Program-made: the position numbers and the translations under genes
DNA from: Flavobacteriaceae bacterium
GTDB taxonomy: Bacteria > Bacteroidota > Bacteroidia > Flavobacteriales > Flavobacteriaceae
NCBI GenBank assembly: GCA_024742935.1
Contig: JANSXN010000001.1
Span: 37,613-101,612 of the forward strand
Reading direction: 5' to 3'
Length of the DNA stretch: 64,000 bases
In this document: one piece after another, positions 44,345 to 54,541 of the stretch
How the letters are laid out: each line of letters opens with the position of its first letter
How positions within the stretch are numbered: the first letter of the stretch is position 1
Notes under the pieces: model-generated
The model's input: the letters and a program-made list of their open reading frames with translations, nothing else
What the model was told of the DNA's origin: nothing
The model's database searches: none

Positions 44345-46084
44345 ATGGTAGTACCAAATCGATACACAACAAAAGTACTGATGGTTCTCCTGTTTGCTGT
44401 GAACATACCCTTTCTATTTGCTCAAGAACCCCAAAAAGTGGAGGTTCAATCAGGTTTTTTAGATATAAGACCCGATGTACCTAATGCTGTGATATGGACA
44501 CGGGAAGCAAATGAACAAGTTTACATAGTTCATGAAGGTATTGAAATGTGGTGCGACTTAGCATTTATGTACAATAAAGATAATTTTGTAAAAGCCTTTG
44601 GAAATGTGCGTATTACCCAAGGAGATACTATGACTCTGAATAGTCAATATGCAGAATACAATGGCAACACAAAATTTGCTTTTGCGAGTGGTGATGTGAT
44701 TTTAAAAGAACCCAATTCCACTTTAACAACAGATACTCTTTATTTTGACAGAAACAAACAACAGGGGTTTTACCGCAGTGGCGGGAAAGTTGTAGATACC
44801 GCCAGTACACTTACCAGCCGTATTGGACGCTATTTTGCTGAAACAAAACGTTATCAGTTTTTATCAAATGTGGTTTTAGTAAATCCGGATTACACCATTA
44901 ATACAAATCAACTCGACTTTTATACTGAAACAGGGCATGCCTATTTATATGGCCCCTCAACGATAACCGGCGAAACCAGTGATGTCTATTGTGAGCGCGG
45001 CTTTTATGACACTCGAAACGACAAAGGTCATTTTTCCAAAAATGCAAAAATTGATTATGAAAACAGAACTGTGTTTGGCGACAGCCTCTACTTTGACCGA
45101 AATAAAAATTTTGCGTCTGCGACAAACAATATAAAAATACTGGACACCCTAAACAATAGTATTGTAAGAGGACATTATGCAGAAATTTTCAGAGACAAAG
45201 ACTCTGTATTTATTACAAAGCGTGCCGTTGCCGTTACCGTGAGAGATAATGACTCGATATATATGCACGCAGACACCCTTAGAATTACCGGAAAACCAGA
45301 CCATCGCATCCTTAGAGGATTTTATGATGCCCGCATATACAAAAGCGATATGAGCGGCAAATCTGATTCTATTTACAGCGATGAAAAAACCGGAATCACA
45401 AAAATGATACGTAACCCTGTGATGTGGAGTGGTGAAAGTCAAATGACAGGAGACACTATTCACCTGCTATCAAACACCCTAACTGACAAACTCGACACAC
45501 TCAAAGTGTTCAACAACGCTTTCCTCATTCAAAAAGACAGTGCCGGTTACAATCAGGTTAAAGGTGATATTCTCATTGGTTTGTTTACAGACAATGAACT
45601 AGACACCATCAACATCAACAGAAATGCAGAAGTCATTTTTTATACACGAAATGATAACGATGAACTTGTGGGTATCAATCACTCCCGTTCCAGCTCGTTG
45701 CAAATCACTTTAAAAGAACAGGAGATAGAAACCATCAGATTCATTAGACAAGCAGATGGAAAACTGCATCCGGACTCTCAGTTTCCCGAAAATGCCAGAA
45801 TACTAAGAGGCTTTGAGTGGCGTGGAGAAGAACGATTGCTTTCCAAAGAAGATTTATTCAAAGGAAAGCCCATCCCCATTTTACCAAAGATTACCGGCAT
45901 ACCCTTACCAAAACTGGAAGAAGCATTTTTTGACGATACACCTGAGGAAGACATTAACATCCCGGAAGCCTCGCGTTTACTTCCTAAAGATTTACAAAAC
46001 CTCCCCGATGATTTTAAACCCCTGAGTGAGGAAGATGAGGAAGAGGTAAAGGAGGAACAAAAAAACGTAACTATTGATAAATAG
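44345..46084 (+). CDS. OstA/LptA-like envelope protein
   Basis: 579 residues from the ATG at 44345, with a signal peptide (ending LFAQ). It contains many OstA_2-type strands (FVKAFGNVRITQGDTMTLNSQYAEYNGN, YFDRNKQQGFYRSGGKVVDT, SIYMHADTLRITGKPDH). In Bacteroidota such proteins are LptA-like, bridging LPS transfer to LptD; an LptC-like partner is at 12951. The C-terminal 90 residues are Pro/Glu-rich (LPPDFKPLSEEDEEEVKEEQ type). Confidence 0.8.
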   Translation: MVVPNRYTTKVLMVLLFAVNIPFLFAQEPQKVEVQSGFLDIRPDVPNAVIWTREANEQVYIVHEGIEMWCDLAFMYNKDNFVKAFGNVRITQGDTMTLNSQYAEYNGNTKFAFASGDVILKEPNSTLTTDTLYFDRNKQQGFYRSGGKVVDTASTLTSRIGRYFAETKRYQFLSNVVLVNPDYTINTNQLDFYTETGHAYLYGPSTITGETSDVYCERGFYDTRNDKGHFSKNAKIDYENRTVFGDSLYFDRNKNFASATNNIKILDTLNNSIVRGHYAEIFRDKDSVFITKRAVAVTVRDNDSIYMHADTLRITGKPDHRILRGFYDARIYKSDMSGKSDSIYSDEKTGITKMIRNPVMWSGESQMTGDTIHLLSNTLTDKLDTLKVFNNAFLIQKDSAGYNQVKGDILIGLFTDNELDTININRNAEVIFYTRNDNDELVGINHSRSSSLQITLKEQEIETIRFIRQADGKLHPDSQFPENARILRGFEWRGEERLLSKEDLFKGKPIPILPKITGIPLPKLEEAFFDDTPEEDINIPEASRLLPKDLQNLPDDFKPLSEEDEEEVKEEQKNVTIDK

Positions 46085-46135
46085 GATTACTAGCAAATAA
46101 ACCTGACAGGTTTTGCCATAAACCCACAAAACAGG

Positions 46136-47317
46136 ATGTCAAACAAAGAAGATTTCTTCACATATCAAGCGCAAACCACTCCACATCCACTTGCGATGGA
46201 AATCTCCCACGCAAAAGGGTCTTACATTTATGACACAACCGGCAAAGCCCACCTTGACTTTGTAGCAGGTGTTTCAGCCTGTACTTTAGGTCACTGCCAT
46301 CCCAGCGTTGTAGCCGCCATAAAAGAACAAACAGAAACCTATTTACACGTGATGGTTTATGGCGAATACATTCAAAAACCAGCCTTAGAATTTACGAAAC
46401 TTTTGGCATCCCATTTACCAAAAACCCTATCTACAACCTATTTAACAAACAGCGGTACCGAAGCCATTGAAGGCGCCATCAAACTAGCTAGGCGCATCAC
46501 CGGAAGATCTCAAATTATAAGCGCACACAACGCCTATCACGGTAACACGATGGGGTCGTTAAGTATTATGGGGTTTGAAGAACGTAAAAGTGCATTCAGG
46601 CCTTTAATGCCCGATGTCTCTTTTATTTCGTTCAACGACGAAAGTGACCTTCAAAAAATCACAAATAAAACCGCGGGAGTGGTGCTGGAAACCATACAAG
46701 GCGGCGCCGGATTTATAATGCCTAAAAATGAGTATCTAAAAAAAGTAAGACATCGCTGTGATGAAACAGGCGCTCAATTAATCCTTGACGAGATTCAACC
46801 GGGATTTGGTCGCACCGGTACACTTTTTGGATTTCAAAACTTTGAGTGCATACCGGATATTTTGGCAGTTGGAAAAGGCATGGCCGGCGGTATGCCGGTG
46901 GGGGCCTTTATTTCGTCAAACCAAAAAATGAAATTACTACAAGACAAACCAAAACTTGGACACATCACTACATTTGGCGGACATCCGGTAATTGCTGCAG
47001 CAGCATTGGCGACACTCAAAGAATTAACAACATCAAACCTCATTGCTGAAACTCTTGAAAAAGAAAAACTCTTCCGAAAGTTATTAAATCATCCATTGAT
47101 TCAAGAGGTTAGAGGAATGGGATTAATGCTAGCCCTTATTGTAAAGGATGAAGATATTGCTACTCAGGTAATTCTTAAATGTAAAGATAAAGGATTGATC
47201 CTTTTTTGGCTGCTTTTTGAAGGAAAAGCCATACGCATCACCCCTCCATTAACCATTTCAAATGAGGAAATTGAGGAAGGCTGCCATATTTTATTAGATG
47301 TTCTTGATACAATTTAA
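46136..47317 (+). CDS. class III (ornithine/acetylornithine-type) PLP aminotransferase
   Basis: 393 residues with subgroup III marks: NSGTEAIEGAIKLAR, AYHGNTMGSLS, LILDEIQPGFGRTGTLF, and PLP Lys247 in VGKGMAGGMPVGAF, then THITTFGGHP. 2-oxoglutarate-dependent aminotransferases of this type act on ornithine derivatives, 4-aminobutyrate or related omega-amines; the substrate is not clear. Single gene after the OstA-like gene. Confidence 0.88.
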   Translation: MSNKEDFFTYQAQTTPHPLAMEISHAKGSYIYDTTGKAHLDFVAGVSACTLGHCHPSVVAAIKEQTETYLHVMVYGEYIQKPALEFTKLLASHLPKTLSTTYLTNSGTEAIEGAIKLARRITGRSQIISAHNAYHGNTMGSLSIMGFEERKSAFRPLMPDVSFISFNDESDLQKITNKTAGVVLETIQGGAGFIMPKNEYLKKVRHRCDETGAQLILDEIQPGFGRTGTLFGFQNFECIPDILAVGKGMAGGMPVGAFISSNQKMKLLQDKPKLGHITTFGGHPVIAAAALATLKELTTSNLIAETLEKEKLFRKLLNHPLIQEVRGMGLMLALIVKDEDIATQVILKCKDKGLILFWLLFEGKAIRITPPLTISNEEIEEGCHILLDVLDTI

Positions 47318-47406
47318 ACATAATTTATCATTTATTTGTCTGATTTTATGAAGTTTAACTCAATTTTGATGTTGATTAATTTGTTAACAAGATATTAGGC
47401 ACAAAC

Positions 47407-47436
47407 TTTGAATATAGATTTACATTAGTAAATTTA
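47407..47436 (+). promoter_or_regulatory. candidate promoter of the TPR protein
   Basis: TTTG (47407-47410), an 18-nt spacer and TAAATTTA, one base off TAnnTTTG, lie 32 nt before the ATG. Confidence 0.4.
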
Positions 47437-47467
47437 GTTAAAGAAGAAATCCCATAAATCCACGTCT

Positions 47468-48868
47468 ATGCATTTAAGCCATAACGAAGACAAAAATTTC
47501 TCACTTTCCCGTTTTGAATCCATGTTAAAAACTAATAATGTTCTTTTCTTTGACTCAGAAGAATTTGAAGATATTATTAATTATTACATGGAAAACGGAA
47601 AAATCGCTTTGGCCAAAAAAGCGACAAAACTTGGTCTGGAACAACATCCCACGTCAACCAATTTAAAATTGTTTCAGGTAGAGATGTATATTTTTGAGGA
47701 TAAACTGGAAGTTGCTGAAGAATTGCTTAACGAATTGCAACTTCTTGACAGCTCAAACGAGGAAATTTATATTCAGCGAGCAAATATCTATTCAAGAAAA
47801 GACAATCACAAAAAGGCTATTCGTTTGCTTGAAAAAGCACTTGAATTAACTGAAGATGAGGCAGACGTTCTGAATCTTATTGGGATGGAATATCTTTTTC
47901 TCGAGGATTATGAAAATGCCCGTTATTATTTTATGAAATGTGTCGAGATTGACATCTATGATTATTCCTCACTTTACAATGTGATTTACTGTTATGAATT
48001 TATGGAACTTCACAATGAAGCCATAGATTACTTAAACATCTATCTCAATTCAAACCCATACTGTGAAGTGGCCTGGCATCAAGTGGGTAAGCAGTATTTT
48101 ATGATGAAGAACTTCAAGAAAGCACTGGCTGCTTTTGACTTTGCCATCATTTCAGATGATACCTTTGTGGGAGCCTATCTTGAGAAAGGCAAAGTGCTGG
48201 AAAAAATGAAGCGTTTTAATGAAGCAATAGAAAACTATACAATCACCTTAAACCTTGAAGATCCAACCTCTTTTGCCTTATTGCGCATAGGCAAGTGTCA
48301 TGAAAAACTGGGAAACAAAGACCTGGCTCTTGAATATTATCAAAAATGTGTCGAAGAGGACGCACTTTTAGACAAAGGCTGGATTGCCATCACCGATTTT
48401 TACATCAAAAAAAGAAACTTTCAAAAAGCACTTTACTACATAGATAAAGCCATCAATATTGACAGTGAAAATGTTCACTACTGGAAACGATACGGCAATA
48501 TAAACTTTAAATTGGGACTCTTTGAGGAGGCTGAAATTGGCTACAGGCGTTCCATTGAATTGGGAAATTATGAACTGCAAACCTGGTTAAGCAGAACAGA
48601 CCTTTTAATGCAACTCGGTGAGTTTGAGGCAGCAATCAACAACCTGTTTCAGGCAACTGAGTTTTATCCTGAAAATGCAGAGCTTGAATACCGATTGAGT
48701 GGTTTATTTTATTTTTTAAACGACACAATTAAAGGAAAATTCCACCTTGAAAATGGGTTAAAAATTGATTCAGATTACAGCATGGTTTTAGAAATACTCT
48801 TTCCAAGTGTTTTTGAAATGGAAGAGGTTCAAAATTTAATCAATCCCTTCAGAAAAAGTTCCCAATAA
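47468..48868 (+). CDS. cytoplasmic TPR protein
   Basis: 466 residues with no signal peptide and at least nine tetratricopeptide repeats (for example EEIYIQRANIYSRKDNHKKAIRLLEKALEL, AYLEKGKVLEKMKRFNEAIENYTITL, GWIAITDFYIKKRNFQKALYYIDKAI). It is a protein-interaction scaffold; partners are unknown. It stands before the DUF368 pair. Confidence 0.85.
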   Translation: MHLSHNEDKNFSLSRFESMLKTNNVLFFDSEEFEDIINYYMENGKIALAKKATKLGLEQHPTSTNLKLFQVEMYIFEDKLEVAEELLNELQLLDSSNEEIYIQRANIYSRKDNHKKAIRLLEKALELTEDEADVLNLIGMEYLFLEDYENARYYFMKCVEIDIYDYSSLYNVIYCYEFMELHNEAIDYLNIYLNSNPYCEVAWHQVGKQYFMMKNFKKALAAFDFAIISDDTFVGAYLEKGKVLEKMKRFNEAIENYTITLNLEDPTSFALLRIGKCHEKLGNKDLALEYYQKCVEEDALLDKGWIAITDFYIKKRNFQKALYYIDKAINIDSENVHYWKRYGNINFKLGLFEEAEIGYRRSIELGNYELQTWLSRTDLLMQLGEFEAAINNLFQATEFYPENAELEYRLSGLFYFLNDTIKGKFHLENGLKIDSDYSMVLEILFPSVFEMEEVQNLINPFRKSSQ

Positions 48869-48902
48869 ATTTCTTTATTTTTGGGCTAAAATCAACCCAT
48901 TA

Positions 48903-49877
48903 ATGAAAGAAAAACACACCCTGCAACACTTTTTTTTATTTCTAAAAGGAATCGCTATGGGAGCAGCAGATGTCGTTCCTGGTGTATCTGGAGGAACCAT
49001 TGCTTTTATCTCAGGTATTTATGAAGAGTTGGTGTCTACCATTCATAATTTAAACTTTAGGTTTTTTTCAATTTGGAAAGAAAAGGGATTTCTAACTGCC
49101 TGGAAACTTTACAATCTTAGTTTTTTAGTAACTCTATTTGGCGGTGTTTTAACAAGCATACTCACTCTTGCAAAACTAATTGGATGGCTTCTTGAAAACC
49201 AGCCTATTTTAGTTTGGTCTTTCTTTTTTGGGCTTATTGTTGCAAGTATTGTCTATATTGGGAAACAAATAAAACTCTGGAATATAAAGATTATACTTGC
49301 TATTTTATTAGCAACTTTTGGCTCTTTCTACATTACACTTGCAGAACCAATGACCTCACCTGAAAGCAATTGGTATATTTTCTTTTCAGGGTTTATAGCT
49401 ATCATCGCGATGATACTTCCAGGGATATCTGGCTCATTTATTTTACTATTAATGGGTTCTTATGAAGTTATCTTAAAAACACTTAATAATTTCAGGGAAT
49501 CACTTTTTGAAGCAAATTGGGAACTATTGGGAGAGTCAATACTTAAATTAACTATCTTTTTAATCGGAGCCGTTATAGGTTTAAAGCTTTTTTCGGGTGT
49601 TCTCACCTGGCTTTTTAAAAACTTTAGAAACCTGACATTAGCTATTTTAACCGGCTTTATGATTGGTGCACTAAATAAGGTTTGGCCATGGAAAGATGTC
49701 CTTTCGTGGCGATTAAACAGTAGTGGTGAAAATGTACCTTTCCTGGAAGAAAGTGTTTTGCCCTCAGATTTTATTGGAAATCCACAACTCATAGGTGCAA
49801 TAATATCTATGCTTATAGGGTTTCTAAGTATATTTATTCTGGAAAGAATCGCTTCTAAAAAGGCAGAAAAAATATGA
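48903..49877 (+). CDS. DUF368 membrane protein (PopT-like), copy 1
   Basis: 324 residues, about nine helices. DUF368 motifs GAADVVPGVSGGTIAFISGIYEELV at the N-terminus and ILPGISGSFILLLMGSYE in the second half. PopT (DUF368) proteins return undecaprenyl phosphate to the cytosolic face of the membrane. The next gene is a paralog, overlapping by 4 nt (ATGA), so both are one unit. Confidence 0.88.
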   Translation: MKEKHTLQHFFLFLKGIAMGAADVVPGVSGGTIAFISGIYEELVSTIHNLNFRFFSIWKEKGFLTAWKLYNLSFLVTLFGGVLTSILTLAKLIGWLLENQPILVWSFFFGLIVASIVYIGKQIKLWNIKIILAILLATFGSFYITLAEPMTSPESNWYIFFSGFIAIIAMILPGISGSFILLLMGSYEVILKTLNNFRESLFEANWELLGESILKLTIFLIGAVIGLKLFSGVLTWLFKNFRNLTLAILTGFMIGALNKVWPWKDVLSWRLNSSGENVPFLEESVLPSDFIGNPQLIGAIISMLIGFLSIFILERIASKKAEKI

Positions 49878-50893
49878 CACAACCCCGCACATTCTCAGAC
49901 AAAGTATGGCTTTTATTGAAAGGTCTTGCAATGGGTGCCGCAAATAAAGTGCCCGGTGTGTCTGGGGGCGTGGTTGCTTTTGTCGCCGGATTTTATGAGG
50001 AATTTATCTACTCACTTCAAAAAATAAACAGAAAAGCATTCAAGTTAATCATTGACGGAAGGTATCGCAGTTTTTATCGTTACATAAACGGACAGTTTTT
50101 GGGGGTGTTAATCTTGGGTATGCTTATAAGCTACTTTAGTGTCTCTCAATTGCTCGATTATTTGATTATTCATTATGAACTCTTTGTTTGGAGTTCCTTC
50201 TTTGGAATGATCATTGGCTCTATCTATTATATTGCAAAAGATTTTGACGAATGGTCAAAAAGAAACATCGCAATCCTGCTTTGTGGAATTATTGCCGGTG
50301 TAAGCATTAGCTTTCTGGAGCCGGCTACTGAAAATGACAACCTTATTTTTGTTTTCTTTTGCGGAATTATTAGTGTTTCAGGGATGACTCTACCGGGGCT
50401 TTCAGGTTCATTTATTTTAATTTTACTAGGAAACTATGTATTATTACTTGTTGACTCAGTCAATGCTCTTTATGATACAATGGCAGAATTGATTCTTTTT
50501 GATTTTAGTTTTGTTGAAAATACTGAAAGACTAAGGCTTTTGAGAGTGTTAATCTCTTTTTCACTAGGTTCTCTCGCCGGGTTGGTAACACTTTCTCATT
50601 TATTAGGATATCTTTTAAAACATTTCAAAAGCGCCACTTATGCGGGCATCATTGGGTTTATTGCAGGTTCTTTAGGTGTGGTTTGGCCCTGGAAAGAAAA
50701 AATAGTAGCAAAAGACAATCTGGGAAACACCCTTTTTGATGCCCAAGGAGACGAAATTCTCACCAATTATAAAAGATTTATCCCAAATTCAATAGATTTA
50801 GAAACAATCATCGCAATCTTTTTTATATTTGTAGGCATTCTCATCGTTTTGGCTTTAGGCTGGTATGGAGAGAAGACAAAAAAAACAAATTAA
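49874..50893 (+). CDS. DUF368 membrane protein (PopT-like), copy 2
   Basis: 339 residues with the same motifs as copy 1: AANKVPGVSGGVVAFVAGFYEEF and MTLPGLSGSFILILLGNY. The two proteins have diverged clearly. The ATG overlaps the stop of copy 1, so translation is coupled. Two copies could form a heterodimer or carry different lipids. Confidence 0.88.
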   Translation: MTQPRTFSDKVWLLLKGLAMGAANKVPGVSGGVVAFVAGFYEEFIYSLQKINRKAFKLIIDGRYRSFYRYINGQFLGVLILGMLISYFSVSQLLDYLIIHYELFVWSSFFGMIIGSIYYIAKDFDEWSKRNIAILLCGIIAGVSISFLEPATENDNLIFVFFCGIISVSGMTLPGLSGSFILILLGNYVLLLVDSVNALYDTMAELILFDFSFVENTERLRLLRVLISFSLGSLAGLVTLSHLLGYLLKHFKSATYAGIIGFIAGSLGVVWPWKEKIVAKDNLGNTLFDAQGDEILTNYKRFIPNSIDLETIIAIFFIFVGILIVLALGWYGEKTKKTN

Positions 50894-50940
50894 GTATTTT
50901 TAATCCCCAATGATACTAATAACTAATCCAAATTTTAATT

Positions 50941-51672
50941 ATGGCTACCTACGGTCTTTTGGGGAAAAACATTTCATATTCCTTTTCAAAAAAATATTTT
51001 GAAACTTTTTTTGAAAAGAAACAATTAAATCATCGTTACATTAATTTTGACCTTGAATCCATTGATGAAATTCAAAATATTCTCTCTGAAGTAAAAAACC
51101 TAAAAGGTTTAAATGTAACCATTCCATATAAAGAACAAATAATCCCCTTCCTTTATAAAATGGATAAAGAAGCTAAGGAAATTGGTGCTGTAAATACCGT
51201 AAAAATTTCTAAGAAAGGAAACTTGATTGGTTATAATTCTGACCATTATGGATTTGCAAAATCACTGGCTGAACATTTTCCCATTGAAGGAAAGAAAGCA
51301 TTAATTCTGGGAACCGGAGGTGCTTCAAAAGCCGTTGCTTATGTATTAAAAAGTTTAAATTTTGATTACAAATATGTGTCCCGGGATAAAAAAGAAAACG
51401 CTTATAGTTATGATGATCTTACTACAAATATCATTGAAAGTCATAAACTTATAATCAACTGTACCCCTTTAGGGACGAGTCCAAACATTAATTCCTACCC
51501 GAAGATTCCATTTGAGGGTGTGGGAACCAAACACCTCCTTTTTGATTTAATTTACAATCCAAGGCTTACTTTATTTTTAAAATTAGGGAAAGACCAAGGG
51601 GCCAGAATCGTAAACGGAGAGGCCATGCTCAACTATCAGGCAAAAAAATCATGGGAAATTTGGAATTCTTGA
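50941..51672 (+). CDS. aroE: shikimate dehydrogenase
   Basis: 243 residues with SKKYFE-type substrate loop after GLLGKNISYSFS, GLNVTIPYKE (Lys64), GAVNTVK, and Rossmann GTGGASKAVAYVL, ending in LNYQAKKSWEIW. It reduces 3-dehydroshikimate with NADPH in aromatic amino acid synthesis. Slightly shorter than the usual 270 residues, as common in Bacteroidota. Confidence 0.94.
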   Translation: MATYGLLGKNISYSFSKKYFETFFEKKQLNHRYINFDLESIDEIQNILSEVKNLKGLNVTIPYKEQIIPFLYKMDKEAKEIGAVNTVKISKKGNLIGYNSDHYGFAKSLAEHFPIEGKKALILGTGGASKAVAYVLKSLNFDYKYVSRDKKENAYSYDDLTTNIIESHKLIINCTPLGTSPNINSYPKIPFEGVGTKHLLFDLIYNPRLTLFLKLGKDQGARIVNGEAMLNYQAKKSWEIWNS

Positions 51673-51770
51673 ACTAAAAGTCAATCAAAATAGCTGTTAA
51701 ACTTTGCAATTCCAAGAGTTGTCACTATCTTTCCATCCTCAACAAGTTGTGAACCTTAACATTGAAACAA

Positions 51771-53861
51771 ATGTCTGAAGAAGAAAATAAAGCCAAAAGC
51801 AAAGAAGTACTTAACTCGGAAAAAGACCAAAACAAGCCGCTTGACTCAAGTGACGAATCAACTTCTGAAGAAAACGAAATACAAAACAAATCTGAAGAAG
51901 CAGAAACACCAACCCCAGAGGCTGCAAGTGATGACTTAAATGATAATTCTGATGTTCTTGAGAATGAAAGTCAACCGAAGGAAACCTCTGAAGAAAAGTC
52001 CTCTGAAAGTTCTACTGAAGAGAAATTAGACACCGAAACTACCACTCCCTTAACAGATGAAAGTGAAGATGAAGACGAAGTAACCTCATCAGACGAAGAT
52101 GAGGATGACGAAAATGATGATGAAAACGATGATGCTGCCGATAAAAAATCAATAGACTATCACAGCATGACCCAAACTCAGCTTGTGGCAGCTTTAAAAA
52201 ATGTACTTACTACAGGAAAAATTCAAGATATTAAAAAAGATGTTGAGGCAATTCGTGTTGAATTTAACAATCAATTTGATGAAGAGTTAAATGAGAAAAA
52301 GGAAGAATTTTTAGCTCAAGGCGGAAACATTATTGATTTTCACTACTCCACTCCCTTAAAAAATGAGTTCAACTCATTACATTTTGAATATCGCGAAAAA
52401 CGCAACAACTACTATAAAAATCTTAAGAAAGATCTCCAAGCCAATTTACAAAAAAGACTTGCACTTATCGAAGAGCTAAAAGGTCTCATAAGTGTTGAAG
52501 AAAACATAAACACCACATACAAACATTTTAAAGACATTCAGGAACGCTGGCGAGAAGCAGGGCCAATACCACGTGACGGTTACAATACTGTTTGGAACAA
52601 TTACCATCACCATGTTGAAAACTTCTATGATTTCCTTCACCTCAACAGAGAGTTTAGAGATTTAGATTTTAAACACAACTTAGAACAAAAGTTAAAAATC
52701 ATCAACAGAGCAGAGGAACTCGCAGATGAAACAAACATCAATAAGGCATTTAGAGAACTGCAAATGCTTCACAAAATGTGGAAAGAAGACATCGGGCCTG
52801 TAGCCAAAGAGTACCGTGACGAAGTTTGGGATCGCTTTAGCGCTGCCACAAAAGTTTTGCACGACAAACGCGCAGAACACCAAAAGGAAATTGAAAAAGA
52901 TTTTGAAAAAAATCTTGAAATCAAAACCGAAATAACAAATCAAATCAACCTCTTAACCCAAAATACCAAAGACAGTCATCAAGCTTGGCAAAACGGAATT
53001 AAAACATTGGAGGATTTAAGAGATCAGTTTTTTAAAGCAGGGAAAGTACCTTCACAACACAATGAGGAAACCTGGACTGCATTTAAAACAGCTGTTAGAA
53101 ATTTTAATAAAAAGAAAAATCTCTTTTATAAAAATCAAAAGAAAGAACAATTTTCCAATCTTGCCAAAAAACAGGAACTCATCAAAATTGCCGAAGAAAA
53201 TAAAGACAGTGAAGACTTTGATGTAGTAACTCCTTTAATGAAAAAAATCCAGAATGACTGGAAGCAAATTGGTCATGTCCCCAGGAAAGACAGTGATAAA
53301 ATCTGGAAAAAATTTAAAGCAGCTTGTAACCACTATTTTGACAGACTTCACGCAGACCGCAATAAAGAAAATGAAGAAGAGGTAAAAGCATTGGAATTAA
53401 AGAATGCCCTTCTAGAACAATTAAAATCTTTTGAACTTACAGAAAAGCCAAAAGAAGATTTAAAATTTGTCAAAGAAAAAATCGCAAATTGGAAAGAAAT
53501 TGGTCGCGTACCTTTCAATAAAAAGAACATAGAAAGCAAGTTTAATAAAGTAATTGATGGCCTTTTCAAAAAACTCGACATGAGTAAAAAAGAAATTGAG
53601 CTTCTCAAGTATGACAATAAATTAAACAACATCACCTCCCACGACGATGAAAGAAAAATTCAAAATGAACGCTTTTTCATTACAAAAAAGATTGACGAGG
53701 TAAAACAAGAAATCAACCAACTGGAAAACAACCTTGGATTTTTTCAACATGTTGATGATAAAAACCCACTGGTAAAAGAAGTTCACAAAAACATCCAGCG
53801 CCACAAAGACGAACTTGAGCTCTGGAAAGAAAAATTAAAAAAGTTGAAGGAGGTTATGTAA
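51771..53861 (+). CDS. DUF349 domain protein, acidic N-terminus
   Basis: 696 residues from the ATG at 51771 (a TTG three codons upstream is less likely). The first 130 residues are low-complexity, very acidic and Ser/Thr-rich (EDEDDENDDENDD). The rest contains repeated DUF349 units, each about 75 residues with a W-x-x-G-x-x-P-R pattern (RWREAGPIPRDGYNTVW, MWKEDIGPVAKEYRDEVW, DWKQIGHVPRKDSDKIWKKF). It is largely helical and Lys/Glu-rich. Common in Bacteroidota, function not known. Confidence 0.87.
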   Translation: MSEEENKAKSKEVLNSEKDQNKPLDSSDESTSEENEIQNKSEEAETPTPEAASDDLNDNSDVLENESQPKETSEEKSSESSTEEKLDTETTTPLTDESEDEDEVTSSDEDEDDENDDENDDAADKKSIDYHSMTQTQLVAALKNVLTTGKIQDIKKDVEAIRVEFNNQFDEELNEKKEEFLAQGGNIIDFHYSTPLKNEFNSLHFEYREKRNNYYKNLKKDLQANLQKRLALIEELKGLISVEENINTTYKHFKDIQERWREAGPIPRDGYNTVWNNYHHHVENFYDFLHLNREFRDLDFKHNLEQKLKIINRAEELADETNINKAFRELQMLHKMWKEDIGPVAKEYRDEVWDRFSAATKVLHDKRAEHQKEIEKDFEKNLEIKTEITNQINLLTQNTKDSHQAWQNGIKTLEDLRDQFFKAGKVPSQHNEETWTAFKTAVRNFNKKKNLFYKNQKKEQFSNLAKKQELIKIAEENKDSEDFDVVTPLMKKIQNDWKQIGHVPRKDSDKIWKKFKAACNHYFDRLHADRNKENEEEVKALELKNALLEQLKSFELTEKPKEDLKFVKEKIANWKEIGRVPFNKKNIESKFNKVIDGLFKKLDMSKKEIELLKYDNKLNNITSHDDERKIQNERFFITKKIDEVKQEINQLENNLGFFQHVDDKNPLVKEVHKNIQRHKDELELWKEKLKKLKEVM

Positions 53862-53911
53862 TACCCGCTCTTTATTTAATTTATTATAACCCAATTCTTA
53901 TTTCCTGAAAA

Positions 53912-54541
53912 ATGAACTGTATCCTCTGTAACTCCAGGTTATTAGAGCCCATTCACATTGAAAAACCACATCGGTTTTATGACTGTAGCTGTTGTGGGTC
54001 AATCGTGAGAAGTCCAGATACTTTTCCCGATGACATCCTAGAGAAAGAGCGATATGAAACACATCACAATGATGTCAATGACCCAAGATATCAAGCATTT
54101 GTCTCTCCCATCACACTGGCTGTACAAGCAGACTTTAATCCTCAAAATACTTTAGGACTGGATTTTGGTGCCGGTACAGGTCCTGTCATAACCAAAGTGC
54201 TCAACGACAAAGGCTATCAACTAAACTTGTATGATCCCTTTTTTTACCCTGATAAAAAGGTGCTTCACTTACACTATGACTATATTGTTTGCTGTGAAGT
54301 CATTGAGCATTTTCATAGGCCATTAAAAGAATTTGAGTTACTTAAATCCCTTTTAAAACCGGGTGGGAAACTTTATTGTATGACAGATATTTTTAAGATT
54401 GAAAAGGATTTTGCCAATTGGTATTATAAAAACGATCCCACTCATGTAATCTTTTATACAGAAAAGTCACTGCAATGGATTCAAAAGAAAATGGGTTTTA
54501 ATGAACTTAAAATAGACAAGCGGTTAATTATTTTCAGTTAA
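53912..54541 (+). CDS. class I SAM methyltransferase with N-terminal zinc ribbon
   Basis: 209 residues. Two Cys pairs at the N-terminus (MNCILCNS and DCSCCGS) form a zinc-ribbon-like element. SAM motif I is LGLDFGAGTGPV, followed by CCEVIEHFHRPLKEFELLKSLLKPGGKLYC. It is of the Methyltransf_23 type found often in glycan or polyketide tailoring, but the target is not clear. Its stop overlaps that of the convergent TlpA-like gene by 4 nt. Confidence 0.82.
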   Translation: MNCILCNSRLLEPIHIEKPHRFYDCSCCGSIVRSPDTFPDDILEKERYETHHNDVNDPRYQAFVSPITLAVQADFNPQNTLGLDFGAGTGPVITKVLNDKGYQLNLYDPFFYPDKKVLHLHYDYIVCCEVIEHFHRPLKEFELLKSLLKPGGKLYCMTDIFKIEKDFANWYYKNDPTHVIFYTEKSLQWIQKKMGFNELKIDKRLIIFS

